DNA from: Gymnopilus junonius
Taxonomy: Eukaryota; Basidiomycota; Agaricomycetes; Agaricales; Galerinaceae
DNA: 64,000 nucleotides
NCBI GenBank assembly: GCA_015501075.1
Contig: JADNYJ010000030.1
Span: forward strand, 1 to 64,000
Direction of reading: 5' to 3'
How positions within the stretch are numbered: the first letter of the stretch is position 1; the number at the start of each line of letters is the position of its first letter. Of this stretch, positions 45,450 to 57,803 are shown piece by piece. The position numbers and the translations under genes were made by a program. The notes under the pieces are model-generated. The model had not been told where the DNA came from, made no database searches, and was given only the letters and a program-made list of their open reading frames with translations.

Positions 45450-48400
45450 AGTATTTCGAGTTCGAGTTTGATTATGTAGAGTATACTGGGGTCATTTGGA
45501 TATCATAGATACCTTCTGTTCATATCCTCTTAGTAATCCTGCATTTGCATCTTGGGTCCAGATGCATGCCCGGCTGTGTTTGTGGATATACATCCATGCG
45601 TACTTTGGCAATATCATTAATGTGGGTTGTCCCTTCAACAAACAGCTAGGGTAGGTGCTCCCTTTACGCGAATGGGCTCAAGTACTTTAGGGACCAAGTA
45701 CATATGCATGCTAGACGTGGATTCCGTCTTCCGATTAACATCCATTTTGCGATGTCCCAAAATTCTCCATTGACCATTCCGTTCCTCCTGAGAGTCAGAA
45801 CGCGGATCGGCCATTGGTCCTTTCGAAATATTAATGTTATCAATCCAAAGATCCAAGGATCTAACTATCCGTCCATTGGCCGAAATAGCGCCTATCAGCT
45901 CAGAGTTAGATAACGAAAGACACCCTCAAGAATAAAAGCAGTGCGCACCCTCTACATACTTACATACTTGGATAAATTCAGAAGGCTAGGCTGTGATTGG
46001 CCAGCACGTTCATTAAACCCCGTCACACGAGCAGTAAAACTACCTAATGTGCAACTCAAGTTTGAAACGTCAAACATGCTTCAGACTTCGGAAGATGTCG
46101 TGTTGAGATGAAAATGACGTTCCGAGAAGATAGGATATCTCGTATAGAGGAGTCTGCTGTTCTCTTCCGCGTTGTCCATTGGTCCAAGTCCGGGATCTTC
46201 GATCAATTGTAAGTACTACTTATTACTTGGCGTGTACTCTGGATTCTAAGTAACGTTATTATTGTTATTATTAGTAAAAGAGGATAGCAGGGCTCAGAAT
46301 ATATAGCCAACTCGAAGCAGCCACTCGGGGACTTGTGAGAAGCAGTGATCATGAATGAGTATCCAGACGAGGAGACAAAATATAGAGTCCTCAGTGCACT
46401 CCAGACTCCAAAGGCACAAGCAAAGAAACAAAGGGACTATTACGCAGTGGCGTTACTGACGGCTGTATGGGGAGGAAAGTCTTGGTTTTTTGAAATCCCG
46501 GATACTATTGACCTAAGCCTAGAGTCGACTATATATCTGAATCCAGAAACGTGAAAGATTTTTCAAGTTCAGCGATCAGCGATCATGAGCTACCGCCGGG
46601 GGCCATGAAAGGTTGAACACTGAAAGTGTGTCAAGCTCGTCGTTGAAACGAGTATGGGTGGGAAGGGAACTTTGAAATTATGAAAATTTGAAACTCGGAA
46701 CTTGAATCTGGAAAGCGAAAAAGGGAAAAAGCCTGAGGGAAAGCCACGCCGCAGCGGCCATCTGCCAGCCGGCGGGACGGGGTTTTTTTTCCAAGTTGAT
46801 CTCGGGTTCTATCTTCATTTTTTATCCTTTTGCCATCTCCAGTTCTGGGTTCAGTTCTAATTGTGGTTTAGAGTTTGGCGTATTCCCATGAGCAAAAAAA
46901 AAGAAAGGGAGAGAGAGAGGAAAGAAAATGGGTGGGAATGTGTATAGCACCCATGACTGAGACTCTGCTATGATCCGTTCCTACCCCAAAAGTTTCAAAT
47001 TTAACGGTGGAAGCCCAAGCTAAGAAAGTAAGGGTTTCGCCTAGTGTGGTCCAAATTTCCAGGGGTTAGAGGCACTACACAGGTAAGGTGGCGCTGGCGA
47101 CCGGCTGGTAACGACTACGATAATTTCTGTCAGGCGCCAGGCTTCAGGGTGCAGGATAGGCCAAGCATAATGAAAATGGGGTAATGGTAATCAAGTAGGA
47201 TATATATATATATGACGTGAATACGTCTTCGCGTTGCCCTCCTTTTTCCTGAGAGTGAGAGGGCGAGGGTAAGAACGCCAACGCCGCCTGACAGGCCAAG
47301 CCATAATACTCTAGTTTCTAGATCCTATGACCGTGATGCAGCATTGGGAGGAGGCGGTATAGTGCTAAGCAATGTTGTCATGAGAAAACATTACGGACGG
47401 TGAGGGGGGATGTGGCATTTCGGCACTTTGGCACATGCACGTCGCATTGCGGAAAATGGCCCAAGCTCAGCCCAGGGAAAGCACCAGACGAGAAAATATG
47501 TAGGCCTGAAGTACTTGGAGAAAACCCTGGAGAAACGCTAGGGAAAAATAGCTGTCGATCGAATGGCTGAAATGGCTGGGCCTGTTGACTGTCGACATGG
47601 TGGTCCGAGGAAATTGGATGAGAACAAGAGAGAAAAAATTAATATCATCAGGAAAGTGCCAGCGTGATGGGGTCCATTGACAAGGTCCCAGACGTTTAAG
47701 GTGCTACACGTGATGATATGGGATCACTGATCGCACGCTTTTAAAATTTGCCGTCACCGTAGTTGCAGGGTGTAGTAGCTAGCCAGTTATGCAGATGAAA
47801 AGGAGGATGAATGTGAAAGGAGGGACATGGTCGAACACCATATGTTGTGGAGAGAACCAAACCAGTCCAAGAAAGAATTCGACGATGATGTGAACCGACA
47901 CAGATTCGAACAAAGGTCCAAAAATAGCCCACCCCGACCGGCCGAACGGAATGAACGGAAGAGCGCCTTGCACCAGCTGAGCATGGTCGCCTGCACAGTG
48001 CAAACCAAAAGGCGCAGGGAAACCCTCATCCCAAGACAGAAAAATTTCATCATATTGAAAGCGACCGAGTCACTTTTATAGCTTTTTACCTGACACTGGC
48101 GGCAAACTTTAAAGGACTCCAAAACGGACCCCCCGCTGGACCACCCGTCACCACCCCACATCTCCGAGACGGGCAAGGCGAAAATTTTACTTTGAGAGAA
48201 ACTAGGTCACCGGCCGACCTACCCCTTCTTTCCATACATAACTCAAACACTAAAATTTTCGCCTGCGGGTCGTACGACTGCCCAGTGCCCACTACTTCGA
48301 CGTTGAACGCAGTGTTTACTGTTCTCCAGCAGTGTATTTCCCTTTATCGACTCGTTGGACCCGCGACTTGACCCCCCGACCACGGTCCACCCGATACGAC

Positions 48401-48562
48401 CCGACCCGAGCCTGCTCACCAAACACGCTCACGCTTCTGCCAAGAAAAGGGGGGCCTCGAACTGCAAAACCTGGAGGCTGGAACGCAGTCCTCCTTTTGT
48501 GTCTAGGTAGCAAGTCCTGCCGACGCCCCGCTCGAACAGTATTGCCAACCTAGCCGTCAAGC
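45450..48562. other. Long intergenic region
   Basis: About 3.1 kb with no supported gene. A short TA dinucleotide run occurs near 47,200-47,213 and a T8 run near 46,785. The forward frame 46,345-46,554 and overlapping frames at 47,741-48,176 lack motifs. The last 250 nt are C-rich and probably hold the promoter and leader of the 48.6 kb gene. Confidence 0.4.
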
Positions 48563-51495
48563 ATGAAAGGCTGTCTCAAGCTCCCCTCTCCCGCGCCGAC
48601 ACCGGGAGTCGAGGGGCGGTCCTCCTTTTACAGTAATCCCAACTCCTCGACCACTTCCACCGCCTCCTCGTCCTCCGAGAGCCACACGGCCCACGCGCAT
48701 AGGAAGACTGTTGCGTTTGGCGCTGAAGGCTCGGAGGAGGTGTATACCGCTGATGAGTGGGACCGAACGCCAACGGAGCCTGCGAGGAAGCTGTCCTATT
48801 CGTGAGTGTCTTTTTATTTTCGTCGTGCACTGTCTGCTTTGCGATTTGTGCGTTGGTGGATGTACCGTTTACCTGCGTGCTCCCTCATGTTATTTCCCCG
48901 CTATTTCTGCGATTCCCTGCATATCCCCTGTCTGCTCCCAAAAAATCATCTCCTCCCTTGCCCGTCCAAAATCTAAATGACTAACGAACCACCCCCCTCC
49001 TTCCACCCAACCTGCCTTCACAACAGAGACCTCCTCGAACTGCATGAAATCCAACGCTCCCTACCGCGTGCAGACCAGCCCTATGACCTCATCACTGGCC
49101 GTCCGTCACGGCACCACTACCTCTCAGCCGTACCCATCGCCTTGCTTCCTCTGCTAGCAGAAGATACAGATACCCTATGCGTTAACAGCCTAGATGCGGA
49201 CGACGATGTAGATCCCAGCTCATCACGCAGCTCGTCGAGGACGAGTTCGGGTGCCGCTTCGCCTGCTACGGTGTCCCCTAGGTCGTCAAGTCCCCCTAGG
49301 TGGAACTCTGATTCGAATTCCAAACCTGCTTCCCCTTCCTCCTCTTGCTCTTCTTCGTCAACTCCCCCATCAACATCCCAAACTCCAACACGCACCTCCC
49401 CTCTCGCGCATTACAACTGGACAGACACAGACGTAGACGAGAGCGAAACCACCACCTGCTCTAGCACCTCCGCGTGGTCCATCAACTTCAAACGGCCCGG
49501 TCCCACCTCTTCCTATCCCTCACCAAATAGATCCACCACCACCTCCTCCTCCCAAACCTCTTTATCCCCATCCTCCTCTTCAACAACACCCAATAGACCC
49601 CCACCCTCCCCTTACCCCATCCCTACCTCGCCCACACCCTCTCATAACAATTTCAATAATATTAATATCAACAACATCAACCTCAATGCCAACGCCAACC
49701 GCACCCCCGGGTCCCCAGCCCACCATAAACCCATCTCGCACCCGCACTACGTATCCTCCACAGCGCCTGGGACGTCGACGTATACCGTCCCGGCGCATTT
49801 GGCGCATTTGGTGCCGACGAGGCAGCCGGTGGAGAGGGTGAAGCCGCGGTTTGCGTTTTTGCCTTTGTTGGAGACGCCTCCGGCGGAGGCGGCGATAGGG
49901 ACGACGGGGACGAGAAAGGAGGAAGGGGCGGAAGAGGAAAAGGAAGGTGTGTCGGTGTCGGTGTCGACGACGACGACGGAGGCTGAGGTTGAGTCCAAGG
50001 TAGATGAAGATGGAGACGGAGACACGACCGTCGTCTTATCCTCTTCTTCTTCTTCATTATCGTTATCAAATTCGAGGCTCCTCCACCTCCACCTCAACCT
50101 TAACCCACGCGCCATCGAACCCTCCTCGTCCACATCCTCGTCCACGTCATCATGTTGTGATGATGTCGACGTCGATATCCACACGGACACAGACACGTCT
50201 GATACGGATATTTCGTCCACCTACGAGCACGAGCAGGAGTATGACCCCCCAACGCCTCCCTCACCTACGCCTCATTGGACAGCAGCCCTCCCACTTCCCG
50301 CGCGTCGAGCTGCGAACCTGAGCTGTGGCAGGAGCAGTTCGAGGGAACGGGGTATGCCTATGGCTATGGGTATGGATATAGGAACGAGAGCGGGTATGGT
50401 AACCCCAAGTTGCCCCATACGCCACCTGTGGGTGGAGAGTGGGGGCATGGGCATGGGTATGGCTACGGTTATGGGCAAAATTATAAACGCGCCACAGGAG
50501 GAACAGGGGCAGGACAGGAGTCGTATTTCATGGCTCGTGAAGCTCTGAACCACCCACATCCCCACCCACATCCCCAGTTTCATGGTCATGGACACAGCCA
50601 GGTCTTCCCGCACCCGCGTCACGCGTTCCACAACCCCTTCACTCCATCGCGCTCGCACCCCCCTGCTTCTGGAGCTTTTGGTGCCGCCAGTGGGAAACTA
50701 GAGGCGATGCCGAGTCCTTCGTTGGGCTTGGGTCCTCCTTCGCCTTTGGCGCTAGATAGTGTGGAGAGTCCGAGGAAGAAGAAGAAGAGGAATTTTATTG
50801 TGGTTAATGATATGGAGATTGAGTTGGATGGGAGTGATGATGAGGAAGAGGAGGCGGAGAAGGAGAAGGACGCAGACACCACGTACACACACGCCCATGC
50901 GCATTCGACCCCAACGCCAGGTGCGGAAGATACTGCGCTATCAGAAACCAAACCGCAAACGCAGTTTAGCTGTCCGACTCCTCCGATGACACCGCCTTTG
51001 AAGCCTATAGATGGGCAGATAGATGTTGGAGCTAGCAGCAGCAGCAAGAGCTCCTTCTCGACCTCGATATGCGAGGCTCAACTGCAATCCACTCCTAGAC
51101 CTGCCCCTGCACCTACGCTTACGCTTACGCCTACGCCTACTCCCCGTACATCCAGTGATGCATGTATAACACCCACCCCCTCCCCACCGCGACGTTCTGC
51201 CCCTCTTATCGATGCGGATGCGGGTGTCAATGCTCCTGATGCTGACGTCAATGCGGATGCGGGTGCTACCTCGAGCCCGAAAACACCAACACCAACGCCA
51301 ACCGCAACCGCAACCTCAACCTCAACGTCTCGCACGAGCACGAGCACTATTACTGCATATATGCATACTGGAGCCAAGGCGGATATGGACCTGCATTTGC
51401 CCGTGCGGTTCAAGCGCGCTCAGCAGGCTCAGGCCCCGGTTCAGGCCCAGGCTCAGGTGCAAGGGGCGATGCGGCCGCCTGCGTGGCGTGCTTGA
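48563..51495 (+). CDS. Long low-complexity protein with a conserved N-terminal motif
   Basis: Two exons (48563-48801 and 49027-51495; intron 225 nt). The N-terminus MKGCLKLPSPAPTPGVEG, RKTVAFGAEGSEEVYTADEWDRTP and, across the splice, KLSYSDLLELHEIQRSLPRA is orderly and looks conserved among agaricomycetes. KTVAF fits the RVxF type of docking motif for protein phosphatase 1, which is only a suggestion. The remainder is disordered: Ser/Thr/Pro runs, a Gly-Tyr stretch (YAYGYGYGY), a His-Pro stretch (HPHPHPHP), RKKKKRNFIVVNDMEIELDG followed by an acidic run, and Ala/Thr/Pro repeats. The frame changes between about 50,245 and 50,275. One extra C in the C6 run at 50245-50250 would join EQEYDPP to SPPTSRASSCEPELWQEQ in one protein of about 900 residues. 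Long frames on the other strand here are a by-product of base composition. Confidence 0.7.
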
Positions 51496-52872
51496 TTAAG
51501 TTGAATGGTGGGTGCGGTGTGGTTGTACGTGAGGTGGGTGCGGTGTGCGTGTGCGTGGATAGGTGTGGTGGTTGGCGTTGGGGATGGATATCGATTATTT
51601 TTTTTCTTGTAGACGCGACTCGGATCCGAGTCTATAGAACAACGCAGTACATTCTACGCACGTTGCGGACCTGTTGGGGCACTGGTGATTTCGGGGACTG
51701 GGGCTCCTCAGGAGGGGTTCGTTGGCTCACGTACTCTCTTTCTATATTCCTTTCTTCCTTTTTCTTCTTTTTCTTCTTTTGCCTCTTCCTTTCTTTTCTC
51801 TTTAGAGGATCTCGTCATCGGCATTATCACTGCTTCATATTTCATCACTTCAATTGCTTCATGCTTCATTGATTATTTCTGATCGGATGGACTTACTTTA
51901 CTTTTGGATTATTTATAATAACCGTTGGATCGTTATCGTTTTATCCCACCTTAATATTTAATCCTCTCTCTTTCTTCTGGTCCACGCCATGTCCCTCTTA
52001 GTTTATTGCGTTAGCGGTCATCGCGTTATCGCGTCGTGACGGTCTGTAACATTAAGGGTGGCGGGTGGGAGAAAACATATGCTGTCATAGATCATCGCCG
52101 TGTGGATGAGGGAAGGGAGGAAGGAAGGCTCATATTTTCTAGCGGCCCTCTTGCTCCTTTTCTACTCTACTCTATTATTACCATTACCCCCCTTGTCTGC
52201 AGACCAGTGCTTCCCTGTCATTTGTCAACAGTCAAGACAAGCTTTTTCAGTCTATCTTCCGGAGGGCGACGACATTTTGAATCAACCTGGTGCCGTTCTA
52301 GCCGAATCATGTCGATGCGTACTTGGAGGGTGGATGCGGACGTGGACTTTCGACTGCGGGGGTACTTTGACATGGGCTTCGAAGAGGAATTCTGAACCCG
52401 TATGAGGCCGTTGGAAGTTGTCCAAAAATGTCAAGTCACTTCTATCGTTTCCCTTCCCCATCTTCGAATCTGGATCCTTTTCAACACCTATCCAAATAAA
52501 TGTTCTTACCTACGCCACTCCATACGATTGCGGATTTGGAACACAATCTAGCGTTCCCTCTCAACGTTCTGGGATCGCACTTGCCTTTTTTTTGTTCCGA
52601 ATCCCAGCTCGTTCCGATTTCGTTCTAGGTTGAGAGGTTGGGCCTCGACTATTTATGAATTCAATTGAATGGAAGGGCCGACGGGTCAGGCTGGGCAGAT
52701 GACTTGCTCGTCAGATGGTTGCCTTTGAACTTGATCCATGTGGTCAGGTCCAACGTTGAACTACCGGTTGGGGATCTTGGAAAATAGCCTGGATCTTGGA
52801 AAATAGAATGTATGTATACGCCTCAAATAATTTAAGCAGCAAGGGAATAAAGACAACATGACATAATATATT
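51496..52872. other. Intergenic between 48.6 kb gene and F-box gene C (tail to tail)
   Basis: Contains 3' ends of two convergent genes. A T/C-rich run (about 51,745-51,800) makes chance open frames at 51,483-51,882. The frames at 52,036-52,405 have no recognisable product. Confidence 0.4.
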
Positions 52873-54318
52873 CTAACTGGAAGCAATCTCATCCCTAACC
52901 CACACATCCACCACAAGACAGCCTCGCCCTTCCAGACTCTGTTCCGTCCACTTCATCATATTTTTCGCTGATTCCTTGATCTCATCGAGTGGCATGCGCG
53001 CGAGCTCATCATGGATCCACGGCGCATATTCCGAATCGGACTCATACTCGTCTTCCAGCACGATATCAATCTGCACATTTTTAAGACAAGGAAAAAGCAA
53101 TCGATCTGACAGGGTTTGATCGAGTTCCTGCAGAAATACCCTCTCACCCTCATCATCCTCGTCTTCCTCGTCATCTGCAGGTAGCGGAAAGAAAAACTGT
53201 TCGACATCGGCAGTGTCGCAGCCGTGCAGATCGAGTTTGATGTGTATTTCCCTGACGCTCGATGGGCAGGTGCGAAGAAGCGTGCAAAGCTCAGAGAAAT
53301 GTTCCAGAGCAGAATGTCCTTCCAAGGCGTAGAGGATGATCAAGAACGAGAACCGATAGAGACGGGATAGTGGTGACAACGTTTGATACGAACCCTCGAA
53401 TGTGAGGCAGCCATCGTTGTATGTGGTCATTGCACCGGTGGCTTCGCCAATAGTTTCGAATTCATACGTCTGGTGGAACGTTAGCGTTTCTAGGGTCGGG
53501 GACATTGCATGAATAAATTTCCACATGATTTCCATCGTATCAGGCGATAGCGTGATAGTCAGGTGTTTGAGGTTGGAAAAATCCAGATGGATTGGACGGG
53601 TGTTGGAGCAAGGATACAGGCTTTCGAACAGACGCTCGCAATTTGAAAACTTGGCACTTTCCAGGTGAACCCAGTTCTTTTTCGGGATGGCGGTCATCGT
53701 TCTATCCTCCTCTGTAGCCATGACTGCTTTTTCTGGGTTCCAGCATTCCAGAGAGCAAGCAGTCATGCTCAGAGACTTGACGAAACGGCAATCATTAATC
53801 ACAGACCGGGGAATATAATCCAAGCCAGTGAGAGTAAGCTCTGTGAAACATGGTCGAGTCATGATCCGCCTTATCTCGTACTGGAACTCGAGAGAGAGGT
53901 TCCCCCACTTGAAGTTCGTCAAGATCACAAAGTGCAGCCCGAAAGCCTCAACGTTGGTCAGCAGACGAAGGAAGTAAACCGTGTATGGCTGATTCGGCAT
54001 TCGCTCGTCAATTGGAACGTAGGGAAGGTCGAGGTATAGGATATGCAAGATACGGACGTAGCGTGCGAGGTGTGGGCTCTTGGTAAGGAGGGTATAAAAT
54101 TTGAAGAAGTATTGGTCCGGGTCAGGAGTGCCTTTTCGCATGTCGAATGTGCGGAATATGTATTTTTGACAATGCGGAAGGAGGGCTGGGTGTAAGAGAG
54201 AACAAGACCGCATGGTATAGACATCGTTGGTGTATGCAATTTCGTCAATAATAGCCAGGAGGATGTCGAAGGGGAGTGTCACTGTATTCGAGTAGCGCTT
54301 CAAGATGGACAACGACAT
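52873..54318 (-). CDS. F-box-like protein C
   Basis: Single exon, 481 residues, closest to gene B but on the other strand. F-box-like region LPFDILLAIIDEIAYTNDVYTMRSCSLLHPALLPHCQKYIF. It shares MTACSLECWNPEKAV, HLDFSNLKHLTITLSPDTMEIMWKFIH and LTFEGSYQTLSPLSRLYRFSFLII with B. The acidic loop after DVEQFFF is the strongest of the four (ADDEEDEDDEGE). Tail: ESAKNMMKWTEQSLEGRG and VDVWVRDEI. I took MSLSILKR as start, aligned with gene B; the in-frame ATG at 54336 is only six codons upstream. Read away from SDR copy 2, mirroring the SDR copy 1 / F-box A pair. Confidence 0.82.
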   Translation of the reverse strand: MSLSILKRYSNTVTLPFDILLAIIDEIAYTNDVYTMRSCSLLHPALLPHCQKYIFRTFDMRKGTPDPDQYFFKFYTLLTKSPHLARYVRILHILYLDLPYVPIDERMPNQPYTVYFLRLLTNVEAFGLHFVILTNFKWGNLSLEFQYEIRRIMTRPCFTELTLTGLDYIPRSVINDCRFVKSLSMTACSLECWNPEKAVMATEEDRTMTAIPKKNWVHLESAKFSNCERLFESLYPCSNTRPIHLDFSNLKHLTITLSPDTMEIMWKFIHAMSPTLETLTFHQTYEFETIGEATGAMTTYNDGCLTFEGSYQTLSPLSRLYRFSFLIILYALEGHSALEHFSELCTLLRTCPSSVREIHIKLDLHGCDTADVEQFFFPLPADDEEDEDDEGERVFLQELDQTLSDRLLFPCLKNVQIDIVLEDEYESDSEYAPWIHDELARMPLDEIKESAKNMMKWTEQSLEGRGCLVVDVWVRDEIASS

Positions 54319-55501
54319 GGCCAGAATTATCAGCACTGCTGCAGGAGTCTATCGCGATAAACTGTAGTAGGCAGAGTAAGAGTCGCCCTCGCGAGGAAAG
54401 ATGGTGCGCAAGAGTGATAGTGATAGTGAGGTGTGCAAGAGTAGGAAGCAATGAAAAATAAAAAAGGCGGACAATGAAAATGACCAGTCTAAAAATAGTA
54501 AGAATTTCACACCACACCCAACGAACACGGTGGCCCACAGTGAGCACTTTCTAGTATAAATATGCTCACTTTGAGCCATTTGGACACTCGCTTGCCGGCA
54601 GTGTGAGGAACTACCAACTTGTTTGTAATTCATGCAGGAAAAACAAGAAAAGAACGTTGAAAGGAAGCAGCAAATATAATTCCAACTACTTACTCTGTCG
54701 TTCTAGGTCGAGGAACTACTACTGAGCTATTCTGAGTAAACCCTGTACAGAACCAATTTTAGCCATGTGGTCTCGGAGGCCCTGGCAGAGTTACACCAAA
54801 GATACACAATTTCGAAGGATTATCCAGGAAAAAGCAGTGTAAAAAGAAAGTCAAAGATCGGGTGCTAAATTCGCTAATAAATAGACTCCAAATGCACACT
54901 TGCACTTGGCAAATTCAAAATTGGTCAAACTTTGGCAAGGGTTTCACGTCGGGTTCGACTGGTGCTGGTCGGAGCTCCTGGTACTGTTGCGGATCAGGGC
55001 ACGTCAGTACGTAACAGGATCTGTACTGGGAATAAGACAATTTTGATGTTATTCCTTCTCACTGGGAACGTATGAGATGGATCAACACAAAGCTACGATA
55101 CGATAGAAACAGCGAAAGATAAGAATCGGCAGGGACTATGTAGATAAAGGCGATAAGGTTTGGCCATACTATCGAATGACACCTCAGGTGTTTGTTCGGC
55201 AGATAACGGCTTCGGATCCGGAACTTCAATTGGCTCGTGCAGAACGCGGTCGTAATGCCTATCGGCTCTACCTCATCGGCACATTGACGCGTATGAAACC
55301 CAACGAATCCTCATTGGCTGGCTCGAATACGATGCCTATCACTTCTCCAGTCAAACTTCACCCTGCACTTACGCGGCTTTTGGCCGCGATAGAATATATC
55401 CATGTATCTGTTAGGGTATAAAAATGAAGTAGGCCTTCACGGGGAGATGATCGAACCAATTCTTCCAACATCACCCCCTCAAAAGCCAATTCCTTACTCA
55501 C
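54319..55501. promoter_or_regulatory. Divergent region between F-box gene C and SDR copy 2
   Basis: About 1.2 kb. The part next to gene C resembles the leader of gene B. The rest, about twice as long as the matching gap on the left side of the mirror, shows no gene; the frame 55,176-55,421 is unsupported. Confidence 0.4.
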
Positions 55502-56833
55502 ATGCGTCTCGGATTCTTCGACTTCATCAAATCCCAGTATACCAAAGTCCCTCCAGTGCCTAAAGCGGACCTCTCTGGGAAGACTGTCATCGTTACTGGT
55601 GCAAATATCGGGTTGGGTTCGAGGCGCGAAGCACTTTGCAAGAATGAACCCCGCAAAACTTATTCTGGCGTGCAGGAACAGAGAGAAAGGCGATGCTGCA
55701 GTAAATGGTGGGTCCAATTTTCATAATAATTGATGTATTTTAATATTTTAATGACTGGGCAATTCAAGTTATTAAACAGGAGACAGGATTCCAAGGGGTT
55801 GAACTATGGCTCCTCGACCTTGCAAGCTTTGCCTCTGTCAAGTCCTTTTCTGAAAGATTCGAGAAGAGGGAGGCCGGTTAGATATTCTGGTGGAAAATGC
55901 CGCTAACGCTCCTCCTATGGGCTCTGTCGACTTTACGAACGACGGATGGGAAACATCGTAAGGATAAGTTTCTGCATTGAAGTCTGAGCCCGAGTCTAAT
56001 ATCCTGATTGGACTTTATGGAATTCAAGTTAATGACCTGTCAACATCCTTACTTGCGTTGCTACTTCTACCACGGATGCTGGAGACTGCAGAAAGGATAA
56101 CACAACCCCACGATTAGTGGTTCTGGCTAGCGAAGTGCATTACTGGGCCGTCTTGGAAAGACGCGTTCTTGACGCGCCGAATCCGCTCAGGGAGTACGGA
56201 CACAAGAACAATTTAAAAGATAATACGTCAGTGGTTCGACAACATATTATATCTTATTGACCTCATTATGTTTTCCTGACAGAGAATCAGACGCCGCAAG
56301 GTACTACATATCAAAACGTAAGTGGGATATTATGATCCCTCTTCCAAATTTTATCAAGCCGCATCATTTCTTCTAGTTTTGAATGTCTTGTTCGTAGCGC
56401 CCTCAATGACAGACTACATCGAAAGCCTGTCATCGTCAGCGCAGTCAACCCTGGATATTGCTACTCTGGCCTACGGCGAAAATATGGGGGCATAACTCTT
56501 CTGTTTGACAGGCTTATGGAGATATTATTGGCTCGAAGTACAGAGGAAGGTAGCAGGATTCCTGTTTGGGCCGCTGTTGGCATCGAGGAAAGAAAGGACG
56601 AATTGAGAGGAGCTTACATCAACTTAATGCATGTTGATGAGCCAAGTGATTTTGTGATAAGTGAGGAGGGGGAGGAGGTGCGGCAAAAAATTTGGGTGAG
56701 TATTTGAGGTCAATTTCTACTTCTGTAACTCATTTTTATTTTTCAGAATAATCTTATCGAGGAGCTTAGCCAAGTGGAGCCAAAGGTAGCGCACATAGTA
56801 AAGGAAAACCTTACTCCGCCGGTCAGAAATTAG
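55502..56833 (+). pseudogene. Short-chain dehydrogenase/reductase, copy 2 (several 1-nt deletions)
   Basis: Inverted copy of the SDR at 39.8-41.6 kb, with the same start (MR-GFFDFIKSQYTKVPPVPK), TGANIGLG, catalytic RYYISK split by an intron, and RGAYINLMHVDEPSDF near the end; last codons VRN-stop. Introns match copy 1 in place (55708-55768, about 55,958 onward, 56227-56282 and others). The frame is lost near 55,618, 55,624, 55,864, 56,104 and 56,396, each explained by one missing base relative to copy 1. Copy 2 keeps CGA where copy 1 has its premature TGA, and lacks the MITE: its third intron is 56 nt. This is either a decaying gene or one affected by sequence errors. Confidence 0.7.
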
Positions 56834-57056
56834 TCAAGCTTTTGCATCGCCAGTTTCCCTATTCCCATCTTAGTACCTACTTTCGTTTTCAATAATTCAG
56901 AGCGTAATCACTTTTTAAGACTAACTTCACCCGTTGTAGCAAACTTTACGCTACCTTCTTGTTGACAAAAGCTATGTATTTATGACTCGTGGCACTTCCA
57001 TTCGCTTCGACTTACAATTTCAAACCCATCATTTCGAATGTATCCTAATGGCACAC

Positions 57057-57803
57057 TCAGTGTGCATCGTCGTTGGTCGACAGCGCAGGTAAAACTGTAA
57101 GAAGCTTTTTGAAAGCATCTTCAATGCGGGCGAGGTTTGTGTCGATCGATGTGAGTAGGTCAAGCTGCAGAGTCTGATTAATCTGCAAGCTCATGAGAAG
57201 ATCGGAACAGCAGGTATTGACGCTCTACGCCCATCGGTGAACTTATCGTGATTGGAGAGGCTGAGCGTCGAGCAACTCGGTTTTGCTTGCGGTATGCAGG
57301 GATGAGAACGGCAGCGTCCTTAGAGTCTTATTTATACGGTCGACGACTTGTCGGGTCGGTGTTATGAATTCAACCCCTTGCAAGACAGGAAGATGGCTGA
57401 GCATGAACGTAACACATTCGACCAAGTCATTGCACTTTGCATCTACTTCCTGGGCCTTCTTCATAGGTCGATGATAATTTTGAAAAGGACGAAAGCTGGC
57501 GCGATAAATGGCAGAGCCTCCCAACGTCTGAGAGAGAATCTAGAGCTTGTATGGCACCTTGTAGGGCGCTGCCTATGGCTTGCCCATTGTTAACGAGCGG
57601 GTCGACTATATTGCTTGCCGCATCGGTCAACAAAGTAGCTCTGGTTGGTTGCACAGGAAACGTGTCAGCGACACCGTTTATCACATCGCGATGTACCCCA
57701 TGATAATCCCTAAAGACATGATGAGATGGAATGTGCAACTTACTTCTTACATCTCTTCGCCACTTTTCGGTGAGTTTGGATAAGGAGGTAAAGATGGGCT
57801 CAT
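57057..57803 (-). pseudogene. Stand-alone NLR N-terminal helical domain, broken
   Basis: Reverse-strand pieces spell the helical domain that opens many agaricomycete NLRs: LLTDAASNIVDPLVNNGQAIGSALQGAIQALDSLSD, ALPFIAPAFVLFKIIIDL, MKKAQEVDAKCNDLVECVTFMLSHLPVL, VVDRINKTLR and LQINQTLQLDLLTSIDTNLARIEDAFKKL, ending at a stop at 57059-57057. The pieces lie in different frames, needing at least two 1-nt shifts near 57,500-57,520 and 57,450. A possible first exon starts MSPSLPPYPNSPKSG at 57803. No NACHT or repeat domain follows. It may be a truncated NLR relic, or a free-standing domain gene with sequence errors. Confidence 0.5.

Noticed and set aside
47195..47215. TA-dinucleotide run as a regulatory element
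   Set aside because: A short simple repeat with no gene start nearby; no evidence for function.
49580..50658. Several long reverse-strand frames opposite the 48.6 kb gene
   Set aside because: They mirror the Ser/Thr/Pro-rich repeats of the forward gene and consist of low-complexity Arg/Gly/Val or Ser/Glu runs.
51483..51882. Forward frames just after the 48.6 kb gene
   Set aside because: Phe/Ser-rich translation of a T/C-rich tract, probably 3' untranslated sequence.
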